From contig NW_019211455.1 in the NCBI RefSeq assembly GCF_002443255.2, forward strand, positions 51,295,471 to 51,359,470: a stretch of DNA of 64,000 nucleotides. The letters are read 5' to 3'. Both the position numbers and the translations under genes were made by a program. The first letter of the stretch is position 1. Every line of letters starts with the position of its first letter. Positions 47,644 to 61,723 of this stretch are shown in pieces. The notes beneath the pieces were generated by a model. It saw only the letters and a program-made list of their open reading frames with translations, was not told the DNA's origin and searched no databases. This stretch comes from Varroa destructor (taxonomy: Eukaryota; Arthropoda; Arachnida; Mesostigmata; Varroidae).

Positions 47644-50600
47644 TTATATGCTGTCAATAAATTTTTTTTCCTGGCCTCGAAGCTGAAGAATCTCATAATC
47701 CATTCGAGGTCCCTCTCGCTCCGACCACATTGCCACTCGTTCCCACTCGGAGCTTTCGCAACGTCTGAAACGTGAAGCAGTAATCAACGTAGCACAATTT
47801 ATTAACTTAAACATAGAAATTATTTCCGTTTGTGTAGTATTGAACGACTCTTCTTGAATCGCCAATCAGAAGTAGCTCCGAAGCAAAAGTCGTCAGAGCC
47901 ATACCTCCATGTGTTGATGAACTGCAAATTGTCGATGTTTCCAGCGTTTCAGGGAGGTGATCTATTGGCCTACAATAGAGCGGGGATGACATTCTACAAA
48001 ACAAGCTTGAAAGTACCTTACCTGCAAGGCTTGGATGGCAATTTGCAAAAGCTGATGGTACGATTCTTGCAGAGCAAGCAACGGAAGAAGCGTTTAGTTG
48101 CCTCGTGGGTCTTTATTGCGTGGCCTTGCTTTTGACAATAGTCCGAAGCTGCGACAGCTGTATAGCGACAAGTCGCACACGAAACCACCTTTACCTTAAC
48201 GGACATTGTTGACAGCATTTTCTGTTCAAGCGCTTCCTTGCGTTCAAGCTTAGCGAAGTACGCCTCCTTTGCTGCTTCTTCGACCTATCACCCGGGAACG
48301 AAATAAGAACACCATTGTTGTATTCGTTTAAATGATCGATACGGATCATCATTTACGCGACGTAGGTCATCGATGCCAGAATATCGCTTTATTTCTACGC
48401 ATTTACTCAATGACGACACTAATGATAGAACGTTGCGGAAGATATTTCAAAAATGATCGAACATTATTTTAAAGCCAAAGGCGCACCGAAAATAAGGACG
48501 ATATAGCGTTAAACGTCTGTGTACAATGACCGTAGTGAATTATCGCCATCCAGCCTCCTTTTTCTATGACAAAACCAAACTGAGCAACCTTGTAGGGAAA
48601 CAACGACCAACTGATAATAAAATACGTTCTAAAAAACAAAGCATTTTGATACGCCTAATATAAACGTGGCTTTACCGCGTTTGCATTACAGGTAAGTGTT
48701 GTGTATTTTCAAATTGTCTGAAACTCTCACCTCGTCAACCTCGTGCTGGTGGGTAGATTTGCGAGCTAACATTTTCTTAACATCGTCTTCATCTACCTCT
48801 CTTCCTAAAACTATTTTCTTGCCTTTCGGTACATTGGCGCCATTTAAATTGTTTTTGACGTTTTTAAACTTCTCTTTGTCAGCTTCATCTGTTCCATTTT
48901 TATTTGCGTCTTCCACCTTTTGTAGCACTCGGTTCTTGTCTACCGATCTTTTAACGGCATTTGGATCTACTGCAGCGATCGCAGCTCCTTTTAGGATGCG
49001 TGCTGCCCGTAACTAGAGAAAGATTAGAAATTGACGAAGCGAAATTATGTGAATCTTACCACAGAGGATTAAGCTTTACGATTATTGTTGTGCTACTTGG
49101 GGTGTCCTATTTTGATATCGTTGCACGTATGAATATGCAGGACAAGGAACAATCTTTCAATATTAATGCAGTATCTACCCTGATAAAGTAAGCCTCCTAG
49201 TGACAATAAACTTTTACACATGGTATCATTATTTGAAGAATATATTTTATATTTAAATCGAGCTTACCTTGCTGTCCCCTTTAAGGTTGTTAGGCCCAAG
49301 TGAGACCATTCCCCCAGGACTGCCACTTAACTTTGGAGTCATGGATACCACCTGCTTGCGAAATGCATGTTGCCGAAGAAGTTCGCCAGGACTCATAGGC
49401 TGAGGTAAATAAAAAAAAATAGCAAAATTATTCATCATCTTAATAAACAAAATAAAAGGGTAAAATATTTAAATTAAAAAAGAAAGGGTATGAATATATA
49501 TATTTGTTATAAATAAAGTTTGGTTTTTATCTATCTCTACTTTACACTCTCTCAAAATCACAGCCTAAGATTAATTTGCAGAGCTTATTGAATATAATTA
49601 CAATGATATTAGTACCAATCAATATTACCAAATGTGATGTTTGGATTCGCTGTTATTATGAATTTTAGCTTTTTGCAGAACGATTCAGACCTCTGAAATT
49701 ATAATCCCGTTGGAAAGTTTTTGAACACTAGAAGGCGGTTCCTCCTTTCCAAGAGCGATTCGCATTAGACGAGCACCCGGTCCATGCGTTTTTAGCTGAG
49801 CTTCACTGGAAGTTGCTACCGCAAATTAGAATTACTACAATACCACCTTTTAGCAGTTTTCACTTAAACCAATATATTATATGCACTAAATCTTACGCTA
49901 ACGAAGAAGTAGTAAGTTAGCTTTTGCGGTTTTGTTTTTTTGCTAAGTACCACTGATATCGGCAGGATACAGCTAATGTCCTGTTTGCTTAATATGTAAG
50001 AAAAATAGGACTGACATAAATTCGTCGGCGACGCTACTTCGACTGTTTTGAGATGAGGAGGCTGAAGAACTTGTCGGGCCAAGGCTGGGCTTCTTTTTAG
50101 CCATACTCTCTAGATGCGTATCAGCTTTACGTTTCAACTCCAAGTTAGAAAGGATCTGAAAAACAAAAATATAAGAAATGGAAAATCAAGGGTTTTGAAC
50201 GCCTCGTTCAGTACTCGTAACAGTATTACGGCAGAAATGTGAGTTGTCCTTCTTATATTTGTATAATGTTCGCACCGAAAGTAAGCCATGGAATACAAAA
50301 GATAGAGATAATGATTTTTTTTTTTAATTCAACTTACACCTTATAGTAGTCGCTTGTGAGAATAATATAACCTAATGGTAGATGTCAAATCACAAAACTT
50401 TAGGCGAAATAATACTCTATTTGCCTATAGATACACATCGCGCATACCCGAGTAAGCTAAATGAAAGATTGTTATTAAAAGGACAAGAGAATCCTTTTGA
50501 GCACGCCTCCATGACTGCGGAGCGGTAACATCGTAAATTTTTAGTTTGGCAGCTTTATTTCGAATTTGTGGGTAGTCTAGTTGATCAGCTTTATAAAAGC

Positions 50601-53600
50601 GTAGATGCCAAGATAACCCTATAGAACCTCCATGGAGCATGTATAGGTGAATTCACAGAAAACACTACAAGACATTGATTAAGACGTGAGACAGATTCTA
50701 CTTACGAGTCGTTCCCTTTGCTTACGCTCAGCATTAGTCGAGCCAATTGGCCTAAGAGAAGCGCGCAACTCGGCTCGCGTCATCGAAGCTGCCATCCCCT
50801 TAGGAACGCCATAAACACCCCCGGTTGCTTCAAATACCGCCTTCCGAAGCCGACCTGGGTCCGCACCTGAGTAACTGTTCAGGGTAACAGACAAAATAAG
50901 ACAAGATATCGACAATGACCGAAAGGCTAGTGCTTTTCTGAGGCCGAACCGAACCGCTTTATTCTGTAATCGGTAACGACGTGAGGTTATGTTTCAGGTC
51001 GGGAACCTCACTTTATTTCGAAGCGACGGAAATTGTTAGACGCGTCATATAGAATAGAACATCCTAAGGCTGATACCTGGACTGACACTCTGGTCGTTTA
51101 CTGCTCATTTTCTGGAATTCAGCCTTAACGTGAAACACACAATAGGCACATTGTGATTTGTTAACAACGTTGCTGCATTTTTGTCCCGCCTGAAATGAAG
51201 CCAATAAGCGCTGTTAGTAGTAAGCAAGTTGATGACAAAACTATTATAAATTACAGCCACTTTCACACATGTTCTTATACGTGTTATGAAGCAAGATAGA
51301 AACTAAAAAAGCTGCCCTGCAAAGTACTCAGTTACAAAATCCAGACGTAAATTTGTTGACCGAAAATGCGTATATATTGATTCCATTTAAAAAAGCGCTC
51401 TATGCGTAAAGTTATAGGAATGCAAGAGTTCATTTTTCTGCCCGCCTAGGTTACACTGTGAACGTTATCGTAAAAAACATACGTATGTGAAAGTCAATCA
51501 CTGAACAAGTTCTCTGCATATGAGTTCAACTCACCCTCGTTCTGCCTTGACAGGTTCCGTAATCCTGAGCGTCTCCTAATTCCAAAAGTTTGCCTGCATG
51601 ATCAATTGATAGTGATGTATCTTGTGAACCCTCACGGTTCGGCAACATTCTAGCGTTCAGCAATCCAACGACTCGACCCTCTTGCAGACGTTGCCACAGC
51701 TCTGTGTGGACGTTATTGAACAAGAACAACTGCACACTTATCTCTAAATTCTGCGAAAGCAATCGTTTTCAATACAGACAAATCAATACACAAAAACATT
51801 AGTTCTGGTTGACAAAAAACGGACTTCACATACTGAATAATTTAACTTTACACATACTTGCAAATCGCCGAGTTTAACGACCGAAAATAGTTTGCCGCTT
51901 TTATTTGAAGACTTTGGATCGCTTTTATGGACAACTACAGCTATCGTCACCCAGTCCTCTTCGCGGTCCTGAAAGAGCCACAAAATGGAAAAAATTTAAG
52001 CAGAAATATGCAAACTTGCCACTTGCCAAAATAATAGCCCACGTCCAGCCACCGCCAGTGGCTGCTCCCTGAACAAAAACAAATGATAATCATTATAATA
52101 GTATCATAAACTAAATAAACAGACCTTTACACTGTACAAAAAGTTTCTCTTGACGAAGCACGGGTCAGTTTTGCAAATGATATATATAGGATGAAGGTTT
52201 TCACTACAATATCGTATTAGTTTTTAGTGTTAATCTGCAGGTTTCCTCCTTTTTTATTTTCACGTTCTCACCTTCATTTTATGAAGGTAGCTTCCGACGG
52301 TGGATATCTTGACCATCTTTCTACCAATCATTTTCGAGCGAAGAGAATCCGAAGAAACAACAGGGTTCCTGTTCAACAAAGTCTACTGTTGTTAGTCTAA
52401 CACTATATTTTTTCATTGAGCGTTCGATGAGATTTTCTGTGTATAATAGTTCTGCTGTGAGAACTGCATAAGGCTAACCTGATTCGAATTCCTGAAAAGG
52501 GGTCGATTTGAATGTGTACTGCTTTAGCTGTAGCTTCTGCTAACTTTGCCTTTGACCCTATTAAAAGGAAAGAACATATAAACAATGAGCAGGTAATAAT
52601 ACAGTTCACCTCACCTCATTTGGATATCGATAGCTAAGTTTTGGTTAGTTATGAAGTACACAGAATATACGCCTAATATATTTTCAAGTAGGAGATACGT
52701 AAGCTACTTGCTGGTGCTGCTAATGGCTGTGTAACGCAATGGAGCTCTAGCAATTAATAGTCGAACAATTATACAGTTGAATATACATATATTCAGCTCT
52801 TTTTTATATATTAGAGAAAAAATATGTTGACCAAATTGCGTTAAGCCTCATTTACATCCATCCTGCTCGTTAGAGCTCATGTGAGGCTTGAACGGATTTT
52901 CCTTTTTGCGCCGGTCCGTTTCCCGTTTCTTCAATATGCTGTTTACCTGGTTGATAAAAATTAATGGAAAGAAGATTAGAGCCAAAAAATAGTCACATTA
53001 ATATTTAGTGTTAATCTTAGTACTCATCATGGCCGTGATATTTGGTGTATTATTTGTATGTTATTCTTTTCAAATTTAACAGAGTCTAATTCATTCTAGA
53101 ACTTCTTGCAACTAGCAGATCTTGAAAAAACTGCATCAAATGGAAAACACTGAGCGCATACATCTAAGCCTAAAGTAACTTCTAAGTGCGAACACTTTCA
53201 TAAGAAAACAATTGGAAAAAGGCAATATAACACAGATACGTATCTAAGTAAGACTTTGTGTGCAGTTCCCGTACAGACCAATTATCTACAACTTCTATGG
53301 TCAACCGATACTGACTAGTGGGGCCTTCACTGTCATAACGACAATCCTTACGATTTTTATGGTAATTTTCCAATATCCCATATTAGAAACCATTGATTCC
53401 AATGAAAATAAACCTGTGATGGTTTTCAGCAGGTAATCGAGAAAAAGCTAACTGCCTCTTATTCGCCGAAAAACTTAGCGACACAAATATTCAATGGTGT
53501 TACAAACTTCTTTTCCGGATGATGTAAGGGATTCATCGTCAGACGATTCATAGTCGGTAAGTCCCGTATGCACTTCAGAAGGCTTTGCAACACCATTGCG

Positions 53601-54717
53601 TGTTTCCTTGAAGATATTGACATCTTGCAGCAACGGTGCAGACTTCTGAAAAATGCAATGACATATATACGCTGTGTGAAAATGAATTATCCACATCATT
53701 GGAAAACTGAATGTTAAGCTATTGAATAAATTGAAAGTGTATAAAAGCACTTGGCCTGCCGAACAATACAGTTTAGCAATTATCTCTAATAATAATCTAG
53801 AACAAGTTTGCAGGTGTTCTGTGGCACAATATACCAACTTTTGTAGATGTGCTCGCTTCAAGAATCAACTTCTTGCTGGAAGGCGTAATCGTGCTCTGTT
53901 GACTTGTGGGAGATTTCGTGATGTTCACGCTCGATAATTCCGACTGCTTTTCCTCGCTCTTACTGTAACGCAACACAGTCAGTGTAGATTAGCATTAACA
54001 AAAAAAAAATAATTAGCATATTACAAGGCAAACACAAGATAATACTGCTAAATCAGAAACCCCAACGCAACAGACTACAATTCCCACAAAAATGTTACGC
54101 ATATAGCTCCTAGGTGATCTTGGTTTACCTTGATGATGCCAACTTTCTAGAAGATGGTGATTCTGTTTGCAAGGGGTCTCTTGACAATTTTTCCGCCGCC
54201 TCAAACGAACGTTCACCATTGTACTCTGGTCCCAAAGATTCTTCCTAATTAAAACAGTAATTTAGAGTTATATTCTGTTTAATTTAAACGAATTTCAACT
54301 GAGGCGTAAGAGTAGCTCAGTCTTCTACAAAAGCATTTTTCTGAGTACACACATAGATACCAATGTAAAGTAGACTTTTAATGAATATTTGCGTTAATGA
54401 AATGCAACTCTGTCTATTATTATCAAAATAATATTCTATCCAAGTTTCCAGAAAGAAACCTCAAGAAAAACAGCCTGCTTCGAGCATAATGCATTTCCAT
54501 TACGGGTAAAGCAATGTTATACCATTAGCTAATGGGGAAGTCTGCACGAACCTTCACAAACAAATAGAATTTTATCATCCCTCACCGGTTTCACTGTTTC
54601 TGGAACTGAAGTTTGTAGTTTTGATGAACTTCCCGTGGTGCCGTTGTTTTGGTCTGTCTCGATATCCCTCTCGAGCTCGTTGAGATCCTCGTCGATGAGA
54701 GCGGCAAGAATATCCAT
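47644..54717 (-). CDS. MCM10: Minichromosome maintenance protein 10 homologue
   Basis: A replication initiation and fork factor that binds DNA, the CMG helicase and polymerase alpha in the nucleus. There are seventeen coding exons in transcript order: 54717-54586, 54244-54129, 53962-53839, 53645-53508, 52946-52856, 52557-52479, 52368-52272, 51968-51858, 51750-51535, 51189-51077, 50874-50706, 50155-50016, 49805-49691, 49399-49268, 49012-48731, 48284-48022, 47764-47644. All phases fit, giving 812 aa (human about 875). Residues 1-20 (MDILAALIDEDLNELERD) match the acidic N-terminus. FSGIRIR (about 220-227) leads into the OB-fold (EDWVTIAVVV to LSIDHAGKLLELG, about 227-368). A C-x8-C-x2-C-x2-H zinc finger follows at Cys373, Cys382, Cys385 and His388, with the same spacing as human. 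The C-terminal zinc domain (VVSCATCRYT, KRFFRCLLC, CRRCESSEWERV) lies at about 720-780. A few junctions use weak donors (exon 4 gtttgt, exon 13 gtctga) and are less certain. It is head-to-head with MED8. Confidence 0.95.
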
Positions 54718-54907
54718 ATCTAGAATTTGAATTGTCAAATACTCAGCCTTTTGTTTTGGATGGTGAAGACGTTGAAATGTGCCTTCAAGCCCATAATGAC
54801 TACAAAATTCCTATTACAAATGTTTAGGCAAGGGAGAGGAATAATAAAAGGATGTCAGTAATTTTTTATTATGTTGTAATTGTTGCTGATTAATAGAAAT
54901 ATTACCT

Positions 54908-54915
54908 TTTCCCGC
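54908..54915. promoter_or_regulatory. E2F-like site
   Basis: TTTCCCGC matches the E2F consensus TTTSSCGC and lies about 190 nt upstream of the MCM10 start codon. MCM-type replication genes are known E2F targets in animals; the function of this copy is inferred. Confidence 0.5.
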
Positions 54916-55678
54916 AAAGGGTATTGCAGAATGACACATCCTACGTTGATGAAGAAACGCGTTAGCATAATTAACATACCTTTTTTTGAGTCAAGTTTTT
55001 TTTGACAGGTAATAACGCATCATTCCATTTGATCTAATTCAACGTTATTATTTTAGCTTGCTCGGTAAAATATTCAGAGATTAACAAAATATCTTGATTT
55101 TTATTAGTCGATGAATCTCTCATTTAAGCTATTGGAAACAGCTAGGACTGGCAAGATGGCAGTCATTAGTAAATACATTTTGTTTTGCTTTACTTAAACG
55201 ACATTACTTTATTAACTAATTTTACGTTGTGCAAACAAATCTTGAAATATCGCCAGCAGAATAGATTTTCTACAGATTTTGCCAGCACGGCGATTTTGTA
55301 ATAAAGCAATAGATAGCTATGATTAATTCTTAAGACAAATTAATACTATCTAAATAGAATAGACTTTATTTATCCTATTTACTTAAGGCGTATTGTTTAT
55401 AGAATTCGTGACATAGCTGTGCCTAGCCAAAGAACATATGAGTAATTGCTATATATAATATAAAAAAATGAAGTTATTATCCTTGAGTCCATCTAGTATT
55501 ACCATCATCCATAATTAGCCCAGCGCAGTTGGCCTCGAAAGATGGAGAAGTCACTTCTTTTGAGTGTAGGCGATTGTACACTGCAATTTAGCTTTCCGGA
55601 ATCACGACAAAAACAAAGTTCCTTGATATGACTAACTCAAGAGAAAACCTAGCCTTTTGAAAGGTACTTTCTAGGTTC

Positions 55679-55691
55679 TTCCCGCCCAAAA
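55679..55691. promoter_or_regulatory. E2F-like / GC-box site
   Basis: TTCCCGCCCAAAA is close to the bidirectional E2F consensus TTTCCCGCCAAA, with one inserted C. It lies midway between MCM10 and MED8. Confidence 0.4.
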
Positions 55692-56223
55692 TGGGATTCG
55701 AGTAGTGCAGAAAACTAAATAATATTTCAAAACATTGATGATGACTCGCCAACCCGAACTTTTCTTTTATTAAATAATTTAGCCCATCAAAGAACTCATT
55801 CCTTTCGTACTATTTAAAATTAAATTTCAGTTAACGAAGAGAAAGCTGAGATATAATTCCAAGTCGTAACACCGGTTTTACATTATGCTCTTATAGTTTT
55901 TCACCAGCGATTGACGGTCCAATCTTATACAGTTCTGCTGCTGTAAAATCGTATTTGAGGGCTCCATTTCGAAACGCAACTGCCAAATCGCCCCATTATA
56001 GGTTTTTGCTCAGCAGCGTTTGAAAGCTCTGCGTCTATACTCACATCGGCATAAAACTCGTGTTTCAAAAAGAAGACGCTGTATACCAAGTACGGCTGAA
56101 CACTGACGTTCAGACTGTTAGAAGATACTATTAGATAAACTGGTAATACTAACAAGTAATACAGTAGGATGTGTAGACATATTTACGTTTAACAGACGTT
56201 TCGTCAGACGCAAAAGTGCAGCG

Positions 56224-59092
56224 ATGGACAAAGAAGATAAACAGGTATGCTGTCGTTATGATTGATGTTTATTCTGTACTACAGAAATGGCAAATTCCTT
56301 AATGAGCATTCTTATAAATTTCGGTTATGGCTCTTTAAACTATCGGCCAGTTTTCGATGCTGAACCTTCGCAAAGGCTGAATTGAAAAACTCTACATTGA
56401 AGATCTGTTTTGTATTTATGTGTTGTTTGTATGTATGTTGGCAGATTGCTGATTGTGAAGCCATCAATTATATTGTTTTCGATGCCATTGGCTATAACAG
56501 TGCATTTAACAAATATTACCTATATATGAAAATAGTTTTTTTTTTTTTTTTTTTTATGTAGAAGTTAGTATTAAGTAAAGTGAAAAGGGTGCCTGAAAAC
56601 TCATCGCTGTACCATGAGTAACGAGCATTTATTCTACCACAGTTTTTATCCATTACAGATTTGGGAACAGAAATCTAACCCTATGAAGGAAAGTCAAGTC
56701 AGTCAAGTCAAAACTCGTTTTTTTTTTAATTTTAAATCGTAGGCAAATTATAGTTATCGTGAAACAACTTAAAAAGCTCTATAAGCAAAAACTGTGGTCT
56801 TCACACTTGTAGTCCCTTAAGATAAGGCTGTTCATTGCTTACATTTGATAGGATATTCACACTAGCTGATAACATATGTACATATCTCGCAGGTGTTTGG
56901 TAACTCATCTTTCGCATTTATACATTAGCTCCTTTTGTCTTAATTGACCATATTTGTGTTCGTGTGGACTGCATATCTCGCGAGGCTTATCTCTAACCGA
57001 GCCTTGACAACAGTATGGCGCATTTCTATTATAGCCAATTAACCCTTTTAACGCTATAATTTATTTTTTTGTGTTATATTTTTGTTTCACTTTTCACGTT
57101 TAGGTGGATCAGGTTGTCGATGCTTTGTTGACTCGCAGCAACGATCTTAAAAACAACATCCAGCAGCTCATCTGGAGGCTAGAAAATGAATATGAAACCC
57201 TCCAGTGGCCGGCGGTGCTTGACAACTTCGCGCTTATTTCTGGACAGATGAACAACTTGTTGAAGGTAACACATATCAGTCCCTTCTATAATAATAATTT
57301 TTGTGAAGCTGTTATACGTACTTTAGATACGGTAGTTTAGTTACGTATTTATGTTTACAGATTTTTGTTTGTTCTAGGTTTTGCGCAACGATAAAATACC
57401 GAAGTTGCGTAATCGAATTATTCTACCTCTGCTGGTATCACCCGATCCCGATCCTGAACTTCAGCGATTGACTGAAGGTCGCGTGCCCCTTTTTAATCAT
57501 CAAGCGGTGCCGGATTACTTGCGCACATTATGCGATCCGGAAATCGAGCAGGCTGATCAGGTGGGCCAAGTTGGAATGCTGAATGCGGTTCTAACAGACA
57601 ACACCTGTGTATTCAAACCTTTCTAAATTTTTATAGATTCTCGCTGAAAACCTAAAGTTTCTTTTCTAATAGTTTTTCATTCTGTATATGTAAATTTTAT
57701 GTTATTTCGAATCAGACGAAGAAACCGACTTATAAGCTTACTTATAAGCGCATTTCTACAACGTGTCTAGCATTATGAAAGACTTTTTTTCGTCTTCATT
57801 CTTCTCTAGTAACGTAAGCCAAATATTACAATTTTCTTTAACGTTCTACCTGTTACAGGCTATTTTGATGAAAGCCGGTCAGTCGCCGAATGACGGCTCG
57901 ACAAAGCAGGTAGCCTCACACAACAAGATCTGTCAAAACGTTTCAGAGCTAATTCGGACCTCCCGAGAAGAGTGGGACATCGATACTTCGCGCGGTATAC
58001 AACAAACATCTTCTGCGCCAGATACGGCCATGCTCATAGCCGCAATATCAAAGTAAGTTCAGTGTATCTCAAAATGTCGTTGAATCCGCATTTCAATAAC
58101 GTGTATTATTTATTATCTTGTATTATCTTATAGATATTTCGAAAAAGAATGTATATAACAGGTAAAAAATACAGCGGTATTCACCCTGGTCAAACGTATC
58201 TGCCCGCTGAGCTGCTGACAATAGGAAGAACTCAGGGCAATCGTTCACAGCATTCCATATACCAGAAAGCAGCACACACAAAGCATGATTATATATCAGA
58301 AAGAATAGTCGAATCATGGTTGATCTAGCTTCTACTGATAGTTGTAATAATTTGAAAAAACTGCTACGTCGCAGCTAAAAATCTAACCCGAAATCATGCC
58401 TTATTGAGTCCACCATACCAGCAACATATAGACACTGAAACATCTTAGTTATGTTCGCATTTTAATCCAAGTAGATAAAAAAAAAACATTATATATATAA
58501 AGTGCTCAAAAACAAATTTTTCCGCCAACTGTCATTTAATGAATGGTATTAATTTTTTGTTTAAAACACAAATATTGTTATTTAGATTGATGATTGAAAA
58601 CTTTAGTCCTTTAAGAAGCAACCTTCACCAAGGTAATAAGTTGAACTTATTGTTTGATAGATCCACACGGGCTATGCCGTATATTTTTTGCTAGATTTTA
58701 TCGTTGCAAACATTTTGGTACTTACATAAAATGTTATTCCTATACGACATAGATTAGAAGTTCAAATACAGTGGACATAAATTCAAGCATTATTCGCCTA
58801 TGTATCTGATGGACTAATTCGGTTGCACTTCTGCACTCTCTTATTTTACAGCGGCAAGCTTCTGCGCGGCGGTAACCAGGGTGGACCCAGTATGGGTGGC
58901 CAGGCTATGGGTACTCACAGTCCGAAGCCTATAGGCGCTTCAATTAGTGGATCTGTGGGTGGGGGTTCTGGTCCCGTCCCCAACCGAGCTATGAATGCGC
59001 CTCCTTCGGCCGGCGGCAAGATGCCCACGGCGACGATTAAGACAAATATCAAGAGCGGAGGCGCGATGTCATCGCATCCGTATCTACGATAA
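56224..59092 (+). CDS. MED8: Mediator complex subunit 8
   Basis: A subunit of the Mediator head module, which couples activators to RNA polymerase II. In known structures its N-terminal part sits in the core head and its C-terminal helix docks on MED18/MED20. There are five exons: 56224-56244, 57104-57265, 57378-57560, 57859-58052 and 58852-59092. Phases are 0, 0, 0, 2, giving 266 aa (human 268). Exon 1 encodes only MDKEDKQ, matching the start of other MED8 proteins. Exon 2 has LENEYETLQWPAVLDNFALI (human [20 protein letters not shown]). Exon 3 has RNRIILPLLVSPDPD and TEGRVPLFNHQAVPDYLRT. Exon 4 has HNKICQNV and PDTAMLIAAIS. Exon 5 is a Gly/Ser/Pro-rich linker ending in ATIKTNIKSGGAMSSHPYLR, the family-typical C-terminus. 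All acceptors have pyrimidine tracts, and a polyadenylation signal follows at 59441. No defect seen. Confidence 0.96.
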
Positions 59093-59440
59093 CCGAACAG
59101 AAGGAACTTTAAACTAAAGTTACATTTGGCCAAACGCATATAAAAACAGCCAATGGTGACGCGGGATAATTATTATATTATAAGTTTGTATGAATTGTAC
59201 GAACCCAAACTGCTAAGAAATGTGTATAGTATTTTGCTTGAGTGTATAGAGTTAAGAGCATGATGCCCAGCAAATGTGTTGCGCCTAACGAAAGAGATTG
59301 TACATTTTCCACTGTATAGATGATGTGGAGCCGATGATTGGTATTACACTCAGTATGAAGTTAGTATATATATATATATATATATTATATGTATACATAA
59401 GTATACACATTAGTATTATTATGACTAATTAGCATATATA

Positions 59441-59446
59441 AATAAA
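59441..59446 (+). terminator. Polyadenylation signal for MED8
   Basis: AATAAA about 350 nt after the MED8 stop codon, just past a (TA)n run at about 59364-59385. Confidence 0.6.
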
Positions 59447-60434
59447 TAGTTTTTGTCTATGTAGGCAAAATAAGAGTGCATCCTATTTATCTGTTGTTTG
59501 TTAGAAATGGGACGAGAATCCGCCTAACTGGGGGAACAATTTCTGCAGGCAAACGCAGCGGAGTACCTGCACGACAAATACGGTATAATAGCAGAACTCT
59601 TAGATTCGATAGCAAACAATGTTCTATGGAGTGAACGAAAGCAAGGTTTACTGTGATGTCGTGATCAATTATGAATAAACAAAAATACGATGCCTAAAAA
59701 GCTCTGAAGAGTTTATCAGTTGCCGGGCAGATTAGTCAAATAGAACGAAAAATTAACTACGAATTAAGAAAGTTACATGGGTCTCAACTACGAATGCGTC
59801 GATGAATGATTTTCTAGTGGAAGCAATTGTTGGTCATAAAAAACAATGATCATTAAGATCATCACTAGAATAATAAGCTCAGAATGTTCATGGCTCGTAG
59901 TTTTGGGAATAGTCAATAGAGCACGACTGTGCCTATTATGATCAGAAGACTCACATGATCTCGTCTTCGTTTTAAACTTGAAAATCTTTACTCACAAACA
60001 AATATTGGAAAGAACGTATCACATAGCCGTGCCCAGTATTACTGTCTATGAACACTGAATTGAAATACTGAGTTCACTGCTAGCGGTAGAATTTACAAAC
60101 TTGATTAGTACATTTCTGAGTTGCTTTGTTTAATACTTCCAATATTTGGCAAGTAAGCCACTTTACACTATGCAGCTTTACGGGGATATGCCTCATTCGT
60201 CATCTGTATTATAGTACAAATTTCCGAACATTTTAGAAGCATTCGAAAGGTGGTATCATAATCTTTGTACATGTAAGATAAGAGGAGGCTTCAAAAGCAA
60301 GCACGATTTCTTTCCTTACTTATCTTATCAACGGGTTACACGTAGTATAGTTATGTGAAGCTTCACTCTAATCTTGCAACTTTGCCGTAAACAATTTGCC
60401 CTTTCACGCATTTTTTAAATAATGACAACTACTA

Positions 60435-60473
<39 letters not shown>

Positions 60474-61656
60474 AACTGTTTACGAAATTGAATTATATGA
60501 AATATTAAGAACAGGCTTTATTCCTTTAATATATTTGTGGTCACAATATTTGGATAGTATGAGGTCGCTTTCAATATATTTGTGAATGCTACAGCAGTTC
60601 ATCGACACAATAAAAAAAAAAAAAGGGATGGATATTTTAGCACCCTAGCATGCCTATCGCCATGCCTTTAGTTAGATCTACTTATGGAAGTACAGCATAT
60701 CTAGCAGTTCGCCACACTAGCGATTATTGCTTAAAAAGTTTTTTGTCGACGATTTGATCAGATAAAAGAGCTTACCACTTTTTTTTGGCTAAAAGGTCAC
60801 TCAGCACTGCTATTCTTGCCTTTACGGGGTTACGAGAAGTGATGGTAATACCTTCATGCCTGAGTACAACGTTTTAATAATCAGAAAAATATCAGGAAAT
60901 TTCCTTTGTGGAAAATGTATGTGAATGTGGGATTTATTCATGAACTTTATATAGAATTATTTATTGTGTATGAAGAATTATTTTAAAGATCAGTCACGGA
61001 AAGATTTTATTCAAGTTGAAGTCAAAGTTTTTCCCGTAATATGAACGTGAAATAACAATTTTTATGGTAAATTCACTTTTCTGCCAAAGCTGCCTACACA
61101 TCCTGAATACCTACTTAGAAAAATATTTTTTGGCAATTACCTAATTCATTTCCACTAACTTAATAATCGGAATATAAAAATCTTTTACCTATAAATTGTA
61201 AACTTTTAAGGTAACACGAAAGGGCAGCTTTTCTCTATATCATCTACAATAATATACTGTCCCGTTTTAAAAACTGCAAGTCGCAGCCTTCGACTTTGTT
61301 TTATTTATTTATTTTATTTAAGACAGATGGCTTTAGAACATTTATTTTTCACAAAGTGCGAAAACTCTTTATATAATTTTAAGGTGAAGAATAATGAAAA
61401 CATGTTGTTTTGATATATAGCCCTAAGTAATAAATTTTTGGCCATAGAACACGCCCTTTGCTTTGTTTGTCTCTAACTAGACTGTGTTGTATCATTCGTG
61501 GTTACAGATAGATGCAAATAGTTTGTCGAATATTACTCTCGATTAAATATTGTGGAGATAACGTCGCTAATGGCTCTCTGTGCCCTCAGGCTAAATAGAA
61601 ATCTAAGTTATGCGAGCGAAGTTTGATAAAAGACAGGCGTTAGATTAGTCATAAAA

Positions 61657-61723
<67 letters not shown>

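Larger units (their letters stand above)
54718..56223. promoter_or_regulatory. Divergent MCM10-MED8 intergenic promoter region
   Basis: 1.5 kb between the two start codons, transcribed outward in both directions. It contains E2F-like sites at 54908-54915 and 55679-55691. A tctag acceptor-like sequence immediately before the MCM10 ATG (54719) suggests that an untranslated first exon may lie upstream. No TATA box was recognised for either gene. No open frame here could be identified. Confidence 0.5.

Noticed and set aside
47807..48004. Minus-strand frame between the last two MCM10 exons
   Set aside because: It is intronic. Joining 48022 to 47764 gives the conserved CRRCESSEWERV, matching the family's zinc-domain end.
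48696..49016. Plus-strand 106-codon frame rich in Ser/Phe/Leu
   Set aside because: Antisense shadow of MCM10 exon 15; the composition reflects the Lys/Asp/Asn codons on the other strand.
52021..52072. Possible extra MCM10 exon (Gly/Trp-rich) between the exons at 52272 and 51968
   Set aside because: The neighbouring exons join directly in phase and match the family without it; the added residues have no counterpart.
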